Shown here: piece after piece, positions 55,914 through 64,000 of the stretch
Numbering within the stretch: the first letter of the stretch is position 1
How the letters are laid out: the number at the start of each line of letters is the position of its first letter
Origin: Deltaproteobacteria bacterium
Lineage (GTDB): Bacteria > Desulfobacterota > Syntrophobacteria > Syntrophobacterales > Syntrophobacteraceae
DNA length: 64,000 nt
Assembly (NCBI GenBank): GCA_021780695.1
Contig: JAJXYD010000022.1
Location: 90,240-154,239 of the forward strand
Direction: 5' to 3'
Notes under the pieces: model-generated
Told to the model about the DNA's origin: nothing
What the model saw: the letters and a program-made list of their open reading frames with translations, nothing else
Database searches by the model: none
Made by a program: the position numbers and the translations under genes

Positions 55914-58007
55914 TTAGAGCAGGTTCTCGATGGAGCTTAGCAGCTTCTCCCAGCTGAGCGGCTTGCACAGCATAAGATCCACACCCCGGCGGGTAAGATC
56001 GGTTTCCTCGTATTGCCCCCCCCACCCGGTTATCATTACCACCGGCAAAAGGGGGTTTTTCGCCTTTGCGCGCCTGGCTATTTCCCACCCGCTTATCAGC
56101 GGCATTCCAAGATCGGTGACCACCAGATCGAAATTACTCGAGTCTATCATTTCCAGCGCTTTTTCCGCGTCGCTAAGAGCCACGACCCGATGGCCCTTGA
56201 GCCGCAGCATATCCCGAAGCAGGGTGAGTATCTCGGGATCGTCTTCGACCAGCATGAGGCGATAGGAATTTACCGGCTCATTGTTTTTTTTCACAGCCGG
56301 CCCCTTTAACGATTCGGCTCTAAGGAGCCTTATGAGAAATGTGGTGCCATCGCCCGGCTCGCTGTTTACCTGGATGTCGCCCCCGTATCTGCCCACAAGG
56401 CTCCAGGAGACGCTCAAACCCAGCCCCGAGTTACCGATTCCCTTGGTCGTGAAGAAGGGATCGAATATTCGCTCGCAGATCTCCTTTCTCATACCGATGC
56501 CGGTATCGCTGACTTCGAGAAAAAGATTCTCGTCTTGCCGGTAGGAACGAAAAGAGATTATCCCCCCCTGGGGCATCGCATCGATCGCATTGAGAAGTAA
56601 GTTCGTCAGCACCTCCCTTAAATCGGAGGCGTTGATCCCCGCAAGGCTATTTTTCATGATTTTCCGGCGTATCTCTATCCTGCGGCCGGACCTTTCCATG
56701 ACGTTTTTCCAACGGGGGCGAGTGAGTTCGATAACATCTTTGACCGCTTCGTCAAGATCCACTACCGGAGTCAAAGCATTGGGGTCGCGCTGTCTGTCGG
56801 TAAATCTTTGTAGTCTGCGGACGGTGTTTGACCCGTCATGAACGGCCTTTTCTATGCTCTTGAGCCTTCTGATAATTTCCTCTTCCCGAATATGGGGTAA
56901 AATGAGCTGGATGTGCCCGAGGATGGACATCAAAAGATTATTGAAATCGTGGGAGACCCCTCCGGCCATTGTGCCAAGAGCGGCAAGCTTCTCTGACTGG
57001 AGGATCCTGTCCAGGAAGGCCTTCTTTTTGCTCACGTCTTCAATTACGAGCAGAGAGCCGACCCATTGGCCACAATCGCTTAGTCTAACCAGGTTTATAT
57101 CGGCGGCAAAACTTTGTCCGTCAAAGTTTCTGAGGCTCACATCTGTTTTTGCAACCCGTCCGGAATCGGACAAGGAAGCCTTTTCGAAGAGTTTTTCAAA
57201 AGATGCGGGGTCTTCAAAAAGCACCGAGGGCGAACGGCCCGTAAGGTCCTGAGACTCCCGGCCCTGTATCTCGGCGATGCTCCTGTTGGTGCGAACTATT
57301 CTCCCATTGGTATCCAGAATACAAATTCCCTGGGGCATACAGTCCAGGACAAGGTCCGAAATCCGGTCTTGGAGACAATCGGGCACACACTCGCCCTGGG
57401 TCGCAAAAGATGGCCCCACTTCCGATGGAGCCTGTCTTCTGGCCCCGATGACCATTTTTTGCCCTCTTATAAGATGGCCGATAATGTCTCCGACAGTCTT
57501 CCAGTTTCGCCTGAGCGATTGGGTGAAATCCTGGGAATGATCTGCACTCAGGTTAAGAACGCCCATGCCCAGAATCGGAATACAAGCCAACGACACCGGG
57601 TTTACCACGGCGCCCGGCACCTCGGGCAGGGGCTGTTCGGTGCTGTTTCCAATAAACACAGGCACTCCGGAGGAAAAAACCTGCCCCGCGATATTTTCGC
57701 CGGGGCTAAAAAAAAGGTCTTGCCTGTGAGAGTTGGAAACGGCTTGGAGCTGATCGTCCAGACCGTAGGCCGCAATCAGACAAAGCTTCCCCAAGTCCTC
57801 ATCCCAAAGCAGTATCGAAGAATTTTCAATTTCCGTTTCCTCTATAATTATGTGAAGATAATGGAGGCATACTGCGGTGATATCCAGGTCCGGGAAGGCT
57901 GCTTCCGTAAGGCGCTGGATTATGGACATAAAGCGAATTGCCTCATCTTCCTGTTTCTTTGCCTCTAGCAGCCTCTCTTTCATCATTTCACCAACAAGGT
58001 CGACCAT
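55914..58007 (-). CDS. hybrid sensor histidine kinase (GAF-PAS-HisKA-HATPase-REC)
   Basis: 697 residues without membrane segments, hence cytosolic. A GAF domain lies at about 20-175, a PAS domain at about 225-330 (LDCMPQGICILDTNGRIVRTN). The kinase core has the phospho-acceptor His in GGVSHDFNNLLMSILGH, N box NLLLNAIDAMP, DTGIGMRKEICERIF and GNSGLGLSVSW. A C-terminal REC domain has VEDDPEIL, phospho-acceptor Asp in VVTDLGMPLISGW and CKPLS. This is the NtrB-like group of hybrid kinases. The signal is unknown. It lies 38 bp after the HDOD gene on the same strand, probably in one operon. Confidence 0.94.
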   Translation of the reverse strand: MVDLVGEMMKERLLEAKKQEDEAIRFMSIIQRLTEAAFPDLDITAVCLHYLHIIIEETEIENSSILLWDEDLGKLCLIAAYGLDDQLQAVSNSHRQDLFFSPGENIAGQVFSSGVPVFIGNSTEQPLPEVPGAVVNPVSLACIPILGMGVLNLSADHSQDFTQSLRRNWKTVGDIIGHLIRGQKMVIGARRQAPSEVGPSFATQGECVPDCLQDRISDLVLDCMPQGICILDTNGRIVRTNRSIAEIQGRESQDLTGRSPSVLFEDPASFEKLFEKASLSDSGRVAKTDVSLRNFDGQSFAADINLVRLSDCGQWVGSLLVIEDVSKKKAFLDRILQSEKLAALGTMAGGVSHDFNNLLMSILGHIQLILPHIREEEIIRRLKSIEKAVHDGSNTVRRLQRFTDRQRDPNALTPVVDLDEAVKDVIELTRPRWKNVMERSGRRIEIRRKIMKNSLAGINASDLREVLTNLLLNAIDAMPQGGIISFRSYRQDENLFLEVSDTGIGMRKEICERIFDPFFTTKGIGNSGLGLSVSWSLVGRYGGDIQVNSEPGDGTTFLIRLLRAESLKGPAVKKNNEPVNSYRLMLVEDDPEILTLLRDMLRLKGHRVVALSDAEKALEMIDSSNFDLVVTDLGMPLISGWEIARRAKAKNPLLPVVMITGWGGQYEETDLTRRGVDLMLCKPLSWEKLLSSIENLL

Positions 58008-58045
58008 ACTTCTCCCTTTTTAAACTTCCCAAAGCAGTCTACCGG

Positions 58046-58918
58046 CTACAGCGGGCCACCGCCGAGTAAATTCCACAACCGCTCGACCTCAGGCTGGATT
58101 GCTTCGGCCATTTCCAGGTATTCGTTCCACTCGTTTTCGGAAATACAAAGGTCCCGGCATTGCAGCAGTGTCGGCTCGGCATGGACCAACTCGGGATATT
58201 GAGAGGAATGGCAAAGAACATTGGCAAGATAGACCAGGCCCACCTCCGGCTTGAAAGAGGCGCTGCCGCGGGGAGCATGATGAAACTCCATGACAACCCG
58301 GTATTCTTCAGGCAAGGCCCACCTGCGGGCAAGATATCCGCCCAGCTTGCCGTGGTCTAGCCCATAGCGGCCCTCAACGCACCACGGAGGAATATTTTCC
58401 ATTCTGGCGATGTCGAAAATTGCGCAGAAATGCTCATTTAGATAGGCGGCCATGGCGACCCAGCCCAGATCGTGAAACAACCCCATTAGCCCGGCCTGGT
58501 CCACATTGATCCAGGGACGTTTCTTATTTATCTCCACCATCATCTTTGAACAGGCGAAAGCATGCTTCCAAAGCCTTGCCCGATGAACGGGGTTGATGAA
58601 ACCGCCGCTGGAAAATAACCCGAGCAACAAAGTGTAAATGCAAATCGACTTTACCTGGGCTACTCCCATTATCGCTATGGCGTTTGCAATGGTCCTCACC
58701 CGGTTTCGCTGTCCGAAATAGGTGGAATTGGAAACCGCAAGGATCCTGGCCGACAGGCTGGGATCATAGGTGATAATGCTCTCCAGCTCCCCGGCCTCAT
58801 CTAGCTGGAAGTGGATTATCTCGATCAACCTTTTCAAGGATGTTGGCAGGGGAGGAAGCTCTTTGAGCTTTGAGAATCTATAGCGAATTTCCTTATCGTC
58901 CAATACTGCCAACCTCAT
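58046..58918 (-). CDS. HDOD-domain protein
   Basis: 290 residues. The HDOD domain (about 15-210) has LPPLPTSLKRLIEIIHFQLD, YDPSLSARILAVSNSTYFGQRNR (trimmed) and IAIMGVAQVKSICI; the His-Asp residues of a true HD hydrolase are partly replaced, as in the family. HDOD proteins link signalling to cell cycle and motility control. It is the first gene of a pair with the hybrid kinase. GAGGTG precedes the ATG by 7 nt, and a perfect dyad lies 32 bp upstream. Confidence 0.92.
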   Translation of the reverse strand: MRLAVLDDKEIRYRFSKLKELPPLPTSLKRLIEIIHFQLDEAGELESIITYDPSLSARILAVSNSTYFGQRNRVRTIANAIAIMGVAQVKSICIYTLLLGLFSSGGFINPVHRARLWKHAFACSKMMVEINKKRPWINVDQAGLMGLFHDLGWVAMAAYLNEHFCAIFDIARMENIPPWCVEGRYGLDHGKLGGYLARRWALPEEYRVVMEFHHAPRGSASFKPEVGLVYLANVLCHSSQYPELVHAEPTLLQCRDLCISENEWNEYLEMAEAIQPEVERLWNLLGGGPL

Positions 58919-58949
58919 CTTTGTTCACCTCTAACCAAATCGATATCGA

Positions 58950-58976
58950 TACTGTTAATCCGTGAAATTAACAGTA
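58950..58976. promoter_or_regulatory. perfect 10-bp dyad upstream of the HDOD gene
   Basis: TACTGTTAAT (58950-58959) and ATTAACAGTA (58967-58976) form a perfect inverted repeat with a 7-bp spacer, 32 bp before the HDOD start. No T run follows, so it looks like a binding site for a dimeric regulator rather than a terminator. ATCGATATCGAT stands beside it at 58939-58950. Confidence 0.55.
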
Positions 58977-59277
58977 AATATAGCACAAATGGCCACACGG
59001 ATCTAAACATCTATCTTTTAAGTTTTCCTCTATGGGCGGCAAATAACGAAAAAAATCGATACATTTAATGAAACAAACGGCTATTTTACTTAAAATATTT
59101 AGAATTTTTGATAGAAATTCCATCTTTTGTTTCTTCGCTTTTTTGAGTATACTCTCAAAGTTTAGCTTGGAAGGCTCCTTGAAAAGTTCCTGCGACGGGC
59201 CTGTTCATCTGATCGCCACCGTGCGGCCGGCTCAAAGGATCGGCTCCAAGTCGGATCGTTTTGTACCTGGAGGTAAC
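58977..59277. other. AT-rich region before the DUF1566 gene
   Basis: About 300 bp, mostly AT-rich to 59160. An open frame from 59068 leads into the DUF1566 gene, but its residues 1-70 show no family resemblance, and the strong ribosome-binding site lies only before 59278. No other gene was seen. Confidence 0.5.
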
Positions 59278-59676
59278 ATGGAACAAAGGTTCAGTTTGGA
59301 AAAAGAAAATATTGTGCTCGACAATCAAACCGGGCTGATGTGGCAGCGAGAGGCATCGAGTGCCAGAACAGTTTGGAAGGATGGCTTCGACTACATCGCA
59401 AAACTTAACTCCGAGAATTTTGCCGGCTACAGCGATTGGCGCTATCCGACCGAAGACGAGCTTGCCAGCCTGATTTTAACCGAAGAAGATCGAAAGAGCG
59501 GCCTCTACATCGATCCTAAATTTGGAAATCAACGCAACTGCTGGTCGTCGAGCAGGCGTGAGGGGCATAGGCACGAAGCATGTTACGCCGATTTTTATTA
59601 CGGCGACATGTACCTGGTCGAAGAAAATTACGCCAATCTCTTCGTGCGGGCTGTTCGAACCCGGAACGCGGCTTAA
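59278..59676 (+). CDS. DUF1566 (Lcl C-terminal-like) protein
   Basis: 132 residues from ATG 59278, which follows GGAGGTAAC closely and begins just before the DUF1566 pattern VLDNQTGLMWQRE. GYSDWRYPTEDELASL, CWSSSRREG and FVRAVRTRN complete the fold, related to lectin-like FGE/Lcl domains. There is no signal peptide with this start; the longer frame from 59068 has a hydrophobic stretch but poor support. Function unknown, possibly a binding module. It precedes trmL by 26 bp. Confidence 0.85.
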   Translation: MEQRFSLEKENIVLDNQTGLMWQREASSARTVWKDGFDYIAKLNSENFAGYSDWRYPTEDELASLILTEEDRKSGLYIDPKFGNQRNCWSSSRREGHRHEACYADFYYGDMYLVEENYANLFVRAVRTRNAA

Positions 59677-59702
59677 CCTTGAGCAGGGGCCATCGCGCCG
59701 CA

Positions 59703-60167
59703 ATGATGGGTGAACCGCTTTCGGTGCTTCTCTATGAACCCGAAATACCGCAGAACACCGGAAACATCGCCAGGACCTGCGCGGCAACCCATACTCCGCT
59801 CTATCTGGTCGAGCCGCTTGGTTTTAAGATCTCGGACAAGTACCTCAAACGGGCAGGCCTCGATTATTGGCCCTATGTTCGCATGAAGCTATATCCGGAT
59901 TTCAACAGGGCTCGCTGCGATATTGAACATTCGCGCCTGGTTTATTTTTCGGCCCATGCGTCAACTTATCATTACGATTTTTCCTTCCGGCCCGGCGATT
60001 GTCTTATTTTTGGACCGGAAACAAGAGGCCTGCCGGCTCAATTGACAGCCTCTTATCCGGGGGATTCGTTGAAAATCCCCATCGACAGGGCCAGGGTTCG
60101 CAGCCTGAACCTTTCGACCGCCGTTGGGATTGCTCTTTTTGAAGCTTTAAGACAGTTGCGCAAGTAA
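59703..60167 (+). CDS. trmL: tRNA (cytidine(34)-2'-O)-methyltransferase
   Basis: 154 residues starting at ATG 59703 (or the next ATG at 59706). It is a minimal SpoU/TrmL protein: motif 1 IPQNTGNIARTCAATHTPLY, motif 2 LIFGPETRGLPAQL, motif 3 VRSLNLSTAVGIALFEALRQ, forming the trefoil knot that binds SAM. LVEPLGFKISDKYLKRAGLDYW (trimmed) is TrmL-specific. It methylates the wobble position of tRNA-Leu isoacceptors. The gene follows the DUF1566 gene closely. Confidence 0.94.
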   Translation: MMGEPLSVLLYEPEIPQNTGNIARTCAATHTPLYLVEPLGFKISDKYLKRAGLDYWPYVRMKLYPDFNRARCDIEHSRLVYFSAHASTYHYDFSFRPGDCLIFGPETRGLPAQLTASYPGDSLKIPIDRARVRSLNLSTAVGIALFEALRQLRK

Positions 60168-60259
60168 GGAACGGCTTTTGTCCCGCTTTTTTTCGTTATA
60201 GATCAAAAGCGCCTAGCCACCGGTTTTCCGTCAGGCATAATGTTGGATTGGGAACCTTC

Positions 60260-60577
60260 ATGCAGCTAACTGACGACATCAAGCACAGCCTTTGTGAGCT
60301 CTACCCTGAAATAAAGAGGTTGGGACTCTATCCCGTGGTGCTCCAGAAGGGCAGACACCTTTGAATTCTGCTTTTCGAAAGCAAGGACTGCTTGAAACTA
60401 TATCCGCCCCTTAGCTCTTGCCTGCTTGTTCCGGGCGCAGAGAACGATTCCCGTCTTTTTGACCCCCAATGGGAACCGCTGATCCAACGCGCTATATCGT
60501 CGGCGAAACATGAACTTGCTTTGTGCACAAAGTTACCCCGCAAAAAGTCGGGGCGCTCGTCTCGGGAGTCCTCTCAC
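60260..60577 (+). pseudogene. open frame interrupted by one in-frame TGA
   Basis: ATG 60260 opens 34 codons (MQLTDDIKHSLCELYPEI..., KRLGLYPVVLQKGRHL), then TGA at 60362-60364, then the same frame stays open through the gene at 60578-61063. The first peptide looks like the start of a real protein. The TGA could be a decay mutation, a sequencing error or, less likely, a selenocysteine codon; the hairpin TGCTTT-TCG-AAAGCA just after it is not a recognisable SECIS. I cannot tell which. Confidence 0.35.
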
Positions 60578-61063
60578 ATGGCAAATATCGACTGGAAAGG
60601 GGCTAAATGGAAAGCCTATTACAGTAGCCTCTCCATCCCTGAACTGCTAACGGTCCTTAAGGGATATGGACCAATGGAGGTCCTTTGCTTTGAGGAGGTT
60701 TCCGGGCGGTTCAAAGGACAACTAAGCCTGTGTCTGACCGAAGAGGGGAGCAAGGAAATCACTCTCTACCACCTCGAGGTTAGTTGCAAAAAGCGGGCTG
60801 GGTGCGGCAGGCAAGCTCTGCGGTGGATCAGGGAGACCTTCCGGGGAACGATTTTTCTTGAGTTTCCCAATTCTCCCGACCCGGAGATAGGTTTTCACCC
60901 CACCATGCCGTTTTGGTTTCAGATGTACAGGGAAGGCCTGGTTGACGCCCTCGATTGCGAGAACTTCTACCTTACCCCTCAGGCCACAAAAGAGCAGATA
61001 CACGAGGTCCAAGAGCATATTGAAGCGGTTTTGCACCGTGGAGGAAAAGCAGAAAATGCGTGA
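60578..61063 (+). CDS. hypothetical protein (161 aa)
   Basis: 161 residues from ATG 60578 (GGGAG upstream), the start that gives a compact domain: MANIDWKGAKWKAYYSSLSI, LEVSCKKRAGCGRQALRWI and HPTMPFWFQMYREGLVDALD. No signal peptide or membrane helix. I do not recognise the family. It overlaps the start of the peptidase gene by 8 bp, so the two are co-translated. The same frame extends upstream to a TGA at 60362. Confidence 0.7.
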   Translation: MANIDWKGAKWKAYYSSLSIPELLTVLKGYGPMEVLCFEEVSGRFKGQLSLCLTEEGSKEITLYHLEVSCKKRAGCGRQALRWIRETFRGTIFLEFPNSPDPEIGFHPTMPFWFQMYREGLVDALDCENFYLTPQATKEQIHEVQEHIEAVLHRGGKAENA

Positions 61064-62168
61064 AGATGTTTTTTCCGTAAGGCTCCAACGTTTTCGAAAA
61101 ATTATGGAAGAGGAACAACTCGATTGTTTCCTGGTATCTGTTCCCGAAAACCGATACTACCTAAGCGGTTTTGAAGCCGAAGACCTGGGGCTGACTGAAA
61201 GCTCGGGCTGCCTTCTGCTTACCGCAACAGAAAAATACCTGCTGACCGACCCCAGATATGATGAGGAAGCCAAGGCCCAAGCTCCTGATTTCCAAGTCCT
61301 GGTGTATACCACGGGCTTAAGCCAGCTTTTGCCTGACCTTTTTTCGCAGCTTCATTGCCGCAGGCTTGGAGTCGAAGGACATTTCCTGACGGTAAGCAGA
61401 TTTAACGACATAAAGGAAGCTCTTGGGAAAGCGCGGCCATCCGCCGAAATCATAGCTTCCGAAGACCTGGTCGAAAAGCTTCGTGTCGTAAAGGACGCGC
61501 TGGAAATCGAAAAGATCTGCAAATCCATAAGGCTTACCGAAAAGGCGCTTCACACCGTTTGGGAAGCTCTTGGGGAAGGCAGGACCGAAAAAGAAATGGC
61601 CTGGCTTATCGAAAAAACCATCCGTCAATCCGGAGGGCAAGCCGTTTCTTTTCCCCCCATTGTCGCGGCCGGCCCCAACGGGGCACTTCCTCATGCGACA
61701 CCAACCGGGCGAAAGATAGTCAACGGTGATGCGGTAATCCTGGACCTTGGCTCCAAACTAGACGGTTACTGCTCTGACATGACAAGGACATGGATCGCGG
61801 GTACTGCTAACCCGAAACTGAAAGAGATTTACAAGATAGTTCGAAACGCCCAGCTTGCGGCCCAGGATAGGATCCGCGCCGGAATAGATTCGGTAACCGT
61901 CGATGCGGCTGCGCGCGATCTCATTGCGCAAGCCGGCTACGGGGATCGCTTCGGCCATGGCCTGGGTCATGGGGTCGGCCTGGCTGTTCACGAAAAACCG
62001 GGCCTGAGAAAACTAAATCCCACACTGCTCGAAGAAAACATGATCGTTACTGTCGAGCCCGGCATTTATCTGCCCGGACTTGGCGGGGTAAGGCTGGAGA
62101 ACATGGTCAGGGTAACCGGAACCGGATGCGAACTGCTGAACATGCAGGAGCTCTTTTACGATTTTTGA
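61056..62168 (+). CDS. Xaa-Pro aminopeptidase/dipeptidase family (M24B)
   Basis: 370 residues from ATG 61056 (GGAGGAAAAGC upstream); a longer frame from 60942 lies within the previous gene. The N-terminal creatinase-like domain has LDCFLVSVPENRYYLSGF, the catalytic pita-bread domain has the dimetal ligands: Asp in ILDLGSKLDGY, Asp in SDMTRTW, His in FGHGLGHGVGL, Glu in VEPGIYLPG and Glu in RLENMV. It removes N-terminal residues before proline, as PepP or PepQ. Coupled to the hypothetical gene upstream. Confidence 0.94.
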   Translation: MREDVFSVRLQRFRKIMEEEQLDCFLVSVPENRYYLSGFEAEDLGLTESSGCLLLTATEKYLLTDPRYDEEAKAQAPDFQVLVYTTGLSQLLPDLFSQLHCRRLGVEGHFLTVSRFNDIKEALGKARPSAEIIASEDLVEKLRVVKDALEIEKICKSIRLTEKALHTVWEALGEGRTEKEMAWLIEKTIRQSGGQAVSFPPIVAAGPNGALPHATPTGRKIVNGDAVILDLGSKLDGYCSDMTRTWIAGTANPKLKEIYKIVRNAQLAAQDRIRAGIDSVTVDAAARDLIAQAGYGDRFGHGLGHGVGLAVHEKPGLRKLNPTLLEENMIVTVEPGIYLPGLGGVRLENMVRVTGTGCELLNMQELFYDF

Positions 62169-62181
62169 TTCCTGCCAAGTT

Positions 62182-63528
62182 TCACTGCTTTTCGAAAGAA
62201 CCGTTACGAAGAGAAAAGATTATCCGGTTTGTCTTTTCTTCCACTTCGGGAATAATTTCCACAAGGGCTTTAAGCGAAGTCAGTATTTTTTTGGTCTGCT
62301 GTTTGTGTGGTATTTTTAGATCGGGATGGTCTAAAAAATCGATTATGTGCTCGAGTTCGGCCAGCTTGTCGACGGTAAATTCCATGTAGGCAAGCCTTGG
62401 CCAAAGCGATTTGAGATCTTCTGGCAGATGTGCAAGCCTGCGAACAAGCTCCTCCTTTGTGCCAAGCCATAAGGCATCCTTGAGACGTTCAAGAAGGGAG
62501 GCTATCTCTTCGCGACTCGAATCCCATGCATCGCTTTGCTCCAGCAACTGCTGCCATTTTGGCCAGATCTTGTTTTCAACCCATTTTTCACCCACAGCGG
62601 GCATCAGGGACACATCGGAAAGCTCGGACTGTTCGGCGATAAGCTTTTCACACAACCCCGACAGCCCAGCCGGACATTTTTCGGCCGAACAGTTGGCCTG
62701 GGCCAACTCACGCAACCTGTGCAAAATGAAGCTCTTGCTCTCGACCTCAGGACAAGCCAACGCTATTTCCGACTCCCATTGTTCCCTAAGAAAGCTTATC
62801 TCGGCATTTATCGCAGAAAAGGCAAACCCCAGCTTTATAAGAGTGTTTCTCAATTCATGGGCCAGGATATTGCAACTCTGCAACCTCTGACGGGCAAGCT
62901 CCTGCTGGGCATCCGCAAGAGTTTCCCGGATGTGGAGCGAAAGCAGATGAGTGCCAAGGGTACGCGACAGCTTTTTGATGACCTTTGTCGAATCATCGCC
63001 TCTTTTTATGCAGCCTCTTTTAAAGTGGATCTTTATAACGGCAACCACAAGATTGTCGCAGCTACTCCAGATCGGTTCCCCACGGTAGTCGACGGGCAGT
63101 TCGAGCTCCTGGGCATGGTCCCCGTAGAGATAGTTTCTGTTTATTAAGACGGGTTCCATGTGATGGTAATCTTCCGCTTCGTTGGCAAGCTGTTTTCGAA
63201 TGCTTCGGGAATCCTGGTTGGGATCGTCGGCAGTCCAGCTCTTGCCCTTTTCAACGCACCAGGCCATGGCCTCCAGCAACCGCCCCGGCATATCCTTATA
63301 GTCTTCCCATCTTTTGCCGGGATAATCGTAGTCGGAAAACTCGTCAATGCCCCAAAGGATTTGGCCGCTCGCCTCATCACGGGCGCCGGAGGTGACGCGG
63401 ATAGTGCGCAACTCAGGCATGGGACCAATCCGGTAGATTGTTCCCTTGGTTGCATCGCGCAAACACAGGAGGATGGTTTCAATCATATCCTTGCAGGTTT
63501 GCTCAAGGACATCGTCGCCAATGATCAT
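62182..63528 (-). CDS. sensor-like protein with HisKA-type His box but no ATPase domain
   Basis: 448 residues. The first 220 residues contain a stretch like a GAF/sensor region (IYRIGPMPELRTIRVTSGA, DNLVVAVIKIHFKRG, SRTLGTHLLSLHI). At about 225 the text CNILAHELRNTLIKLGFAFS resembles a histidine kinase dimerisation helix with its phospho-acceptor His. No N, G1 or G2 boxes of a HATPase domain follow; the rest is helical. It could be a phosphotransfer or regulatory protein or a decayed kinase. Family not recognised with certainty. It is convergent with the peptidase gene. Confidence 0.7.
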   Translation of the reverse strand: MIIGDDVLEQTCKDMIETILLCLRDATKGTIYRIGPMPELRTIRVTSGARDEASGQILWGIDEFSDYDYPGKRWEDYKDMPGRLLEAMAWCVEKGKSWTADDPNQDSRSIRKQLANEAEDYHHMEPVLINRNYLYGDHAQELELPVDYRGEPIWSSCDNLVVAVIKIHFKRGCIKRGDDSTKVIKKLSRTLGTHLLSLHIRETLADAQQELARQRLQSCNILAHELRNTLIKLGFAFSAINAEISFLREQWESEIALACPEVESKSFILHRLRELAQANCSAEKCPAGLSGLCEKLIAEQSELSDVSLMPAVGEKWVENKIWPKWQQLLEQSDAWDSSREEIASLLERLKDALWLGTKEELVRRLAHLPEDLKSLWPRLAYMEFTVDKLAELEHIIDFLDHPDLKIPHKQQTKKILTSLKALVEIIPEVEEKTNRIIFSLRNGSFEKQ

Positions 63529-63597
63529 TTCGCCCCTTTCGGAACATCCCGATGCAACTTTTGTATCCTGAAACCGGCACCTTGGTCAACAGCCATT

Positions 63598-63870
63598 TCA
63601 AACAGACAGCAAGGGGTGATAATCGCGGATTAAACGATTTGGATACGAATCGGCAACTCTGGTGCCCTTGGAAATCTTAATAGGCCTCAGCGTTGAAACG
63701 CTGCGACCTTCTCCAAGGCATTCGAATAATAGTGCTGTTCGTCTCTGATTTTTCCCATGCGCAGAAAAGACCCGCGTCGGCATAATCGTAGCCCATTTGT
63801 TGGTTTCCATCTCAAAGGGCAAATCTTTCAGGCTTGGATGCTCGACAACCTCACGCCATTGCATTTGCAC
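63598..63870 (-). pseudogene. truncated Uma2-family (DUF820) endonuclease-like gene
   Basis: 90 residues. MQMQWREVVEHPSLKDLPFE, METNKWATIMP and later ISKGTRVAD follow the N-terminal half of Uma2 proteins (patterns WREVxxxPSLxDLPYKIE, TNEWGxIxMTP, TSKGxKVADVxW), which are normally around 190 residues. After TRVAD the frame turns into an unrelated tail and stops; the nuclease active-site residues of the C-terminal half are absent. So it is probably a remnant. An AGAGGAGG site precedes the ATG. Confidence 0.7.
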
Positions 63871-63924
63871 CTCCTCTAAAAAGAGCTATTGTCGAAAGTT
63901 GTGTATGGCGTGAGTGAAAAGAGC

Positions 63925-63985
63925 GGCGTATCCTCCCTTTGGGAATAATTCACCTTCAACGGAGAAGGAGAAAAGAGGATACGCC
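63925..63985. repeat. inverted repeat before the last gene start
   Basis: GGCGTATCCTC (63925-63935) and GAGGATACGCC (63975-63985) are perfect 11-bp inverted repeats, 39 bp apart. The second copy touches the ATG at 63986. It may be an operator, an attenuator-like leader hairpin or part of an insertion-element end. Confidence 0.6.
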
Positions 63986-64000
63986 ATGAAAGACGATACC
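63986..64000 (+). CDS. start of a gene cut by the window end
   Basis: ATG AAA GAC GAT ACC (MKDDT) follows a strong ribosome-binding site region (GGAGAAGGAG 16 nt upstream, GAGGA closer). Only five codons are inside the window, so nothing can be said about the product; the inverted repeat in its leader and the truncated neighbour make a mobile-element gene possible. Confidence 0.5.

Overview
The window reads as a chromosomal segment of a free-living Gram-negative anaerobe, most likely a deltaproteobacterium (Desulfobacterota, perhaps near Syntrophobacterales). This is inferred from gene content, not from an rRNA: a separate F0 operon atpZ-atpI-atpB-atpE followed by rex, a fused two-part radical SAM protein beside rng and hemL, two GlnK/Amt pairs, an agmatine route to putrescine with speD, and a MoxR/CoxE-type pair. 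No rRNA, tRNA, CRISPR array or intact mobile element was recognised.

Layout. 1-7424: the end of an SNF2 helicase, then a complete mukF-mukE-mukB operon, which is unexpected outside gammaproteobacteria. 7437-10982: a GlxA-type AraC regulator divergent from a FadH-like flavin/Fe-S reductase and a small conserved protein. 11225-15438: nitrogen island with glnK-amt on the minus strand, a second glnK on the minus strand and a second amt on the plus strand behind a good sigma-54 site. 15606-19277: corC-lnt-prfB, with prfB using a +1 programmed frameshift. 19579-22041: aguA-aguB and convergent speD (polyamines). 22481-24458: a REC-GGDEF protein and nadK. 24532-30404: F0 ATP synthase genes, rex with a likely self-operator, a sugar-nucleotide epimerase, MoxR ATPase and CoxE-like VWA protein. 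30457-35990: hemL, rng and a radical SAM fusion. 36467-40412: a small membrane protein, polA and ttcA. 40471-40850: a decayed transposase. 40874-42313: SPFH and NfeD proteins. 42738-47453: exported YHS-like protein, a lipoprotein and an AsmA-like giant. 47647-50806: metal P-type ATPase and RluD-type pseudouridine synthase. 51217-55882: beta-propeller protein, PilZ protein, a cysteine synthase/cysteinyl-tRNA synthetase-like fusion and a PEBP protein. 55914-58918: HDOD protein and hybrid histidine kinase. 59278-62168: DUF1566 protein, trmL, a hypothetical protein and an Xaa-Pro peptidase. 62182-64000: a kinase-like protein without an ATPase domain, a truncated Uma2 gene and the first codons of a gene next to an inverted repeat.

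Most attractive observations: a bona fide MukBEF condensin in a deltaproteobacterial setting; a 777-residue fusion of an intact-looking cysteine synthase to a CysRS-like half that has lost HIGH, KMSKS and zinc ligands; DNA polymerase I with an erased 3'-5' exonuclease site; an ATP synthase c subunit with a signal peptide and a partial Na+ signature; and a transposase relic readable across two frames. Most genes are otherwise ordinary housekeeping functions, and nothing here looks like a defence island.
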